From the NCBI RefSeq assembly GCF_025960875.1, contig NZ_JAODLR010000030.1, positions 1 to 44,984 on the forward strand: a stretch of 44,984 bases of DNA, written 5' to 3'. This document shows positions 42,132-44,984 of the stretch, one piece after another. A model generated the notes under the pieces. It did no database searches, was not told where the DNA came from, and was given only the letters and a program-made list of their open reading frames with translations. Source of the stretch: Crystallibacter permensis. GTDB lineage: Bacteria; Actinomycetota; Actinomycetes; Actinomycetales; Micrococcaceae. Positions within the stretch are counted from its first letter, which is position 1. Each line of letters opens with the position of its first letter. Both the position numbers and the translations under genes were made by a program.

Positions 42132-43322
42132 TCAGCCCTCCAGTTCACCGCGCCGGTGTCGCAGCTCGCGTTCGGCATGGTTCAGCGGCGAACCCACAAA
42201 CGGCAGGGCGCGAAGGTCGACCGAGGCTGAGGCTTTCAGCGCCAGGGCATTGGCCGTCTGCGCTGCGCGGGCGGGAAGCCCGATGGTTTCGGCGAATTCG
42301 GCCCAGTGCCGGGCCCGGAGTTTCTTCAGCTTGCCGGCCACGGGCAGGGCCAGCGTGTCGTCGTCGTAGAGCAGGGTGCAGGGCACATCGTAGACCGGAG
42401 CGATATTGAAGCCGCCGTGCCGGCCGGCGAGGATGGAGGCGTTCTTGGCATGCAGGTCCCCGTTGCCGGTCAGCCAGGCGTACACGAACTGCAGGTACAG
42501 GTTCCGGACGGCGACCGCGGGCGCCTTGCAGGCCCCGGCCAGGGCTTTCACCACCGCCTCGGAGTCGACGTTGTACTTGGAGGCCGGCGGTAACCCCATC
42601 ACCTGCGCGGCATCCTCCATCGCCAGGCGGACCCAGCCGTCACCGTCGGCGACCCGGTCGAAGCGTTCCACGAGGAGGCCGGGCAGGCCGTGGCGGTCGG
42701 TGACCACGCTGGCTTTGGCGACCGGAAGTTTCAGTTGCCGGGCCGCCGCCAGATGAGCGGCCTCGTTCTCCACCAGATGCGGCTGCCTGGGCGGATCCAG
42801 CTTCAGGATGTAGCGGGCGGCCCGGGTGGCCAGGGGAGCGGTGAGCATGGAGGCGCTGGCCTTGTTCTGCACCCCGGGCAGGGCATGCAGGTCCACGGCC
42901 GCGGCCAGTTCGGTGAAGTCCAGGTCTCCGGGGCGCGTCGCGTCGGCCAACGGTTCCGGCTCGACCGGATCTTCCCCCGCCGGAACGACCTGGACGTCGC
43001 CGGGCACATCGGCGCCGACGGCAAGCAGCAGCGAGAGCTCGTCATCCAGGCTGGTCTTGACCGCGTCCTTCAGTACCGTAAGCCGGTGCCCTTCAGGCAG
43101 CAGGCCGGCGAAAAACGGCGGCAAGCCTCCGCTTGCTGTGACGACCGGTTCTTCTGCCACCGGCAGTGTTACCGCCACGGCCGGGCCGCCGTCAGCCATA
43201 TACCGGCTGTCGTAGGTGAAGGCCGTGGCCCCGTCCGGTTTGCGTTCCAGCCGGCCGGCGAGGCGGCCGGTCTTGTAGACGTCGGCTGCAGCGACAAACC
43301 GCAGCTGCTGCAGGTCGGCCAC
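42132..43322 (-). CDS. hipA: HipA-family serine/threonine kinase toxin
   Basis: 396 residues, normal for the family. HipA landmarks: ADVYKTGRLAGRLERK near the N-terminus, LPPFFAGLLPEG, LPGVQNKASASM (nucleotide loop), YILKLDP (Lys174), LLVERFDR, GNGDLHAKNAS (catalytic Asp289, Asn294) and PVYDVP (Asp312). HipA toxins phosphorylate targets such as glutamyl-tRNA synthetase and cause growth arrest; the target here is unknown. The start is GTG, overlapping the hipB stop by one base. All catalytic residues are present, so it appears intact. Confidence 0.92.
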   Translation of the reverse strand: MADLQQLRFVAAADVYKTGRLAGRLERKPDGATAFTYDSRYMADGGPAVAVTLPVAEEPVVTASGGLPPFFAGLLPEGHRLTVLKDAVKTSLDDELSLLLAVGADVPGDVQVVPAGEDPVEPEPLADATRPGDLDFTELAAAVDLHALPGVQNKASASMLTAPLATRAARYILKLDPPRQPHLVENEAAHLAAARQLKLPVAKASVVTDRHGLPGLLVERFDRVADGDGWVRLAMEDAAQVMGLPPASKYNVDSEAVVKALAGACKAPAVAVRNLYLQFVYAWLTGNGDLHAKNASILAGRHGGFNIAPVYDVPCTLLYDDDTLALPVAGKLKKLRARHWAEFAETIGLPARAAQTANALALKASASVDLRALPFVGSPLNHAERELRHRRGELEG

Positions 43323-43519
43323 TATTCGGCCGCCAGCCGGAGGCCGAGGACGTTCGCGGTGGCCGCCACGGCGGCCAGCGTCGGATTGCCGGTCCCGGTT
43401 TCGATGGCCCGGACGGTGCGTTCGGAGGTGCCGGCCAGATCGGCGAGGTCTTTCTGCGTCAGCCCAGCCTCCTTGCGGGCAGCACGGATGCGCTTGCCCA
43501 CATCTTTGACGTCGCTCAC
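43322..43519 (-). CDS. hipB: HipB-type antitoxin and repressor
   Basis: 65-residue Xre-type HTH protein: VGKRIRAARKEAGLTQKDLADLAGTSERTVRAIETGTGNPTLAAVAATANVLGLRL. It lacks the C-terminal extension of E. coli HipB (88 residues) and is nearly the bare DNA-binding domain. The start is GTG with AGGGGA about 5 nt upstream. It would neutralise HipA and repress the pair. Upstream lie regularly spaced CGGCA-N6-TGCCG repeats, the first ending 15 bp from the start. Confidence 0.9.
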   Translation of the reverse strand: MSDVKDVGKRIRAARKEAGLTQKDLADLAGTSERTVRAIETGTGNPTLAAVAATANVLGLRLAAE

Positions 43520-43533
43520 GGTTCCCCTTACTT

Positions 43534-43670
43534 CGGCAGGATGTTGCCGGTCAGCCTGATCCAGATCCCATTATGCCGCCCGCGATGCGGAATCGGTAAT
43601 ATCTTGCCGAAACAGCGTCCCCACGCTCGCGGTGCGGTTGGTTATCGACGGGATCGGCATTATTCTGCCG
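43534..43670. promoter_or_regulatory. Phased inverted-repeat array upstream of hipBA (candidate HipB operators)
   Basis: Three 16-bp sites: CGGCA-N6-TGCCG at 43534-43549, CGGTA-N6-TGCCG at 43594-43609 and CGGCA-N6-TGCCG at 43655-43670. Starts are 60 and 61 bp apart. A half site TGCCG at 43574-43578 lies near the midpoint of the first two. The spacings are close to whole helical turns, so the sites face the same side of the DNA. HipB proteins bind several operators upstream of hipBA and bend the DNA; the assignment here is inferred. Confidence 0.6.
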
Positions 43671-43942
43671 GTCTTGTTTGAACCGCAGTACGTTTGGCCC
43701 CCGACGAGGCCGGGAATGGTTGCGGCCCCGGTTTCCACGTGCAGGACCATGTCGACGTCGGCCGTCGGCCGGGTCACCGCCCGGACGGCAGCGACCGCAT
43801 GAAGCTGCACCATGAGGCCGCCGACGAATGTCCACTGTTTGTGAGGCAGGGCGTGTGCCAGCTCAACGCACTGCGGCCAGGGCGGCCCCCAGCCGCCGGG
43901 CGGGGCGGGCACGTCCCAGAGCGGCCGCTCAGCGGCGGCCAT
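43571..43942 (-). pseudogene. Truncated AbiEii-like nucleotidyltransferase toxin
   Basis: From the ATG at 43942 the frame encodes WTFVGGLMVQLHAVAAVRAVTRPTADVDMVLHVETGAATIPGLVG, the start of a nucleotidyltransferase domain (GG motif, then TADVD with the Asp pair). About residue 81 the family-like sequence ends. The remaining 42 residues are unrelated and run through the candidate hipBA control region to a stop at 43571. Family members continue for another 100-200 residues with the third acidic residue, so this copy should be inactive. Its start overlaps the antitoxin stop by 14 nt. The break at about 43700 coincides with the beginning of the hipBA upstream region. Confidence 0.65.
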
Positions 43943-44621
43943 CGAGCAGCTCCTGCAGCAGCCGTGCACCGGCTGATCGTTCGCGGGTGCCCAGGGAGTT
44001 CATCAGGTCAACGGCAACGGCGGCCAGTGGGACTTCTCCGGCAGCGAAGGGTTCATCGATGGCGAGCTCGTGCAGGATGACGTTGCCGCCCGGATCCGGG
44101 ACCAGTCCGAAGGCGTCGGTGAGGTCCGCCGCGTCGTCGGCCATGAGGTAGCCCTCGGCTGTGCCGCCGCCGGCCGTGAGTCCGAAGCGGTCGGCCAGCT
44201 CCGGGTCGGCCATGGCGCTGCCGCCGGTCGGCAGCAGCGTGTCGGCGATCTCGGGGATGACGGCCGGCGTCGCCCGGTGAACGGTCACGAAGTCTTTGCC
44301 GCGTGCGAGCAGGTTCAGCTCAACGGGATCGATCCGGCGAAGGCGGGCCTTGAGCCGGGACCGCTCCGAGGAGCTGACCCAGTCAGGCTTCCCGTCGGAA
44401 AGAAGTGCAAGGGCCGCCCATGCCATCCGAGGTGTCCACGGCCGGCCGCGGCGGGTGCCGGCCTGGGCGAGCCGCTCGACGGACGCCGGGTCAATGATGA
44501 CGGCCCGGCCGGCGCGGCCGCTTACCGTCAGGCGTCCCGAGCCGGCGAGCCTGAGCACGGCCTGCCGTGAGACGCCAAGCTTTTCGGCCGTCTCGCTGGC
44601 CGTCAAACCATCAGAAGTCAT
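43929..44621 (-). CDS. HTH antitoxin/repressor of an AbiE-like pair
   Basis: 230 residues. The N-terminal excisionase/MerR-like HTH (LTASETAEKLGVSRQAVLRLAGSGRLTVSGRAGRAVIIDPASVERLA) is followed by a mixed domain of about 150 residues (GRPWTPRMAWAALALLSDGKPDWV to AVDLMNSLGTRERSAGARLL). It is organised like AbiEi-type antitoxins: DNA-binding head, larger C-terminal part, and an overlapping downstream nucleotidyltransferase gene. The toxin partner is truncated, so this gene may be an orphan antitoxin. The ATG at 44621 lies 1 bp from a 29-bp inverted repeat. Confidence 0.7.
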   Translation of the reverse strand: MTSDGLTASETAEKLGVSRQAVLRLAGSGRLTVSGRAGRAVIIDPASVERLAQAGTRRGRPWTPRMAWAALALLSDGKPDWVSSSERSRLKARLRRIDPVELNLLARGKDFVTVHRATPAVIPEIADTLLPTGGSAMADPELADRFGLTAGGGTAEGYLMADDAADLTDAFGLVPDPGGNVILHELAIDEPFAAGEVPLAAVAVDLMNSLGTRERSAGARLLQELLDGRR

Positions 44622-44622
44622 G

Positions 44623-44651
44623 CACTAATGTTGTCACTCGCAACTTTAGTG
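44623..44651. promoter_or_regulatory. 29-bp inverted repeat over the antitoxin promoter
   Basis: CACTAATGTTG (44623-44633), 7 nt, CAACTTTAGTG (44641-44651): 11-bp arms with one mismatch. It overlaps a putative promoter on the minus strand, with TTGACA at 44655-44650 and AACATT at 44632-44627 (17-bp spacing). Transcription would start close to the ATG at 44621, so the mRNA may be leaderless. The HTH protein is the natural candidate to bind. Confidence 0.6.
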
Positions 44652-44984
44652 TCAATCTGGTTGACCGGCGGGAGCGCTGTCTCTTCACTGACAGGACAAG
44701 AGACTCCGCTATCCGGTCGTGCCGTTTCGGCGTCGGTGTGCGAACATCGAGGTTTCCGCCGAACAGCTGGTGTTTCCGAAGGCGGGCGTAGACACGGTGC
44801 GGTAGGGCGGAGGAATCGTCCAAAAGCCGTTGCCGCCGAATCAGACACCTGACAACGTTCCAGGAAGCTAACGGCTTCGGCACGACCCTCTAGGAGGGCG
44901 CTGAACAAGGGGCAATTTTGGGCCGTGGGGTTCGCTTTCGTGCCCTTTCCGGGGCCTTGGGCGGCGCGCTGGGGGGTCTCCATT
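44652..44984. other. Right-edge region without a recognised gene
   Basis: Open frames run through this stretch on the minus strand, but their translations show no domain I recognise and no SD or codon pattern that stands out. It may be intergenic, or the edge of a gene beyond the window. Confidence 0.4.

Overview
The window is high-GC DNA with actinobacterial gene content, many GTG and TTG starts, strong Shine-Dalgarno sites and tight overlaps. It probably comes from the Micrococcaceae (Arthrobacter or a close relative). The partial gene at the left edge matches, from memory, the N-terminus of the Arthrobacter globiformis homoprotocatechuate dioxygenase MndD. I assign no species.

Positions 1-3889 (minus strand) hold a homoprotocatechuate (4-hydroxyphenylacetate) meta-cleavage operon, read right to left: a fumarylacetoacetate-hydrolase/RraA fusion, a GntR-FCD regulator, the semialdehyde dehydrogenase HpaE and the first codons of the ring-cleavage dioxygenase HpaD. 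A perfect 14-bp GTATAC-centred palindrome lies just before the first gene. A secreted HNH-like protein (4011-5066) and a soluble Ser/Thr kinase (5203-6159) follow.

Positions 6240-11847 hold a 2-oxo acid dehydrogenase operon (E1 alpha, E1 beta, a free-standing lipoyl domain and an alpha/beta hydrolase). Next to it are an amino-acid permease and a divergent Lrp/AsnC regulator. No E2 acyltransferase domain is present, which recalls AcoC-type E2 proteins split into two genes.

Positions 11903-17691 hold the NAD de novo operon nrtR, nadA, nadB, nadC plus a cysteine desulfurase. NrtR has a degenerate Nudix box and so is probably a sensor rather than an enzyme. Next come a lipoprotein/transglutaminase pair, a flavin monooxygenase with a coupled MarR gene, malate:quinone oxidoreductase with an RND exporter, and a peptide-type ABC importer (two substrate-binding proteins, two permeases, a fused double ATPase) spread over both strands. 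A tRNA-Leu(TAG), a Bcp peroxiredoxin, a probably leaderless MarR gene and a DUF72 protein complete the chromosomal part.

Positions 36.2-44.65 kb are accessory. They hold a RES/Xre NAD-depleting toxin-antitoxin pair, a tRNA 3' fragment acting as a likely attachment site, a tyrosine integrase and an excisionase-like protein. Beyond these lie about 2.5 kb of decayed genes, a HipBA pair with a phased operator array, and an AbiE-like pair whose toxin is cut off where the hipBA control region begins. It looks like a layered integration site whose far end is not visible in the window.
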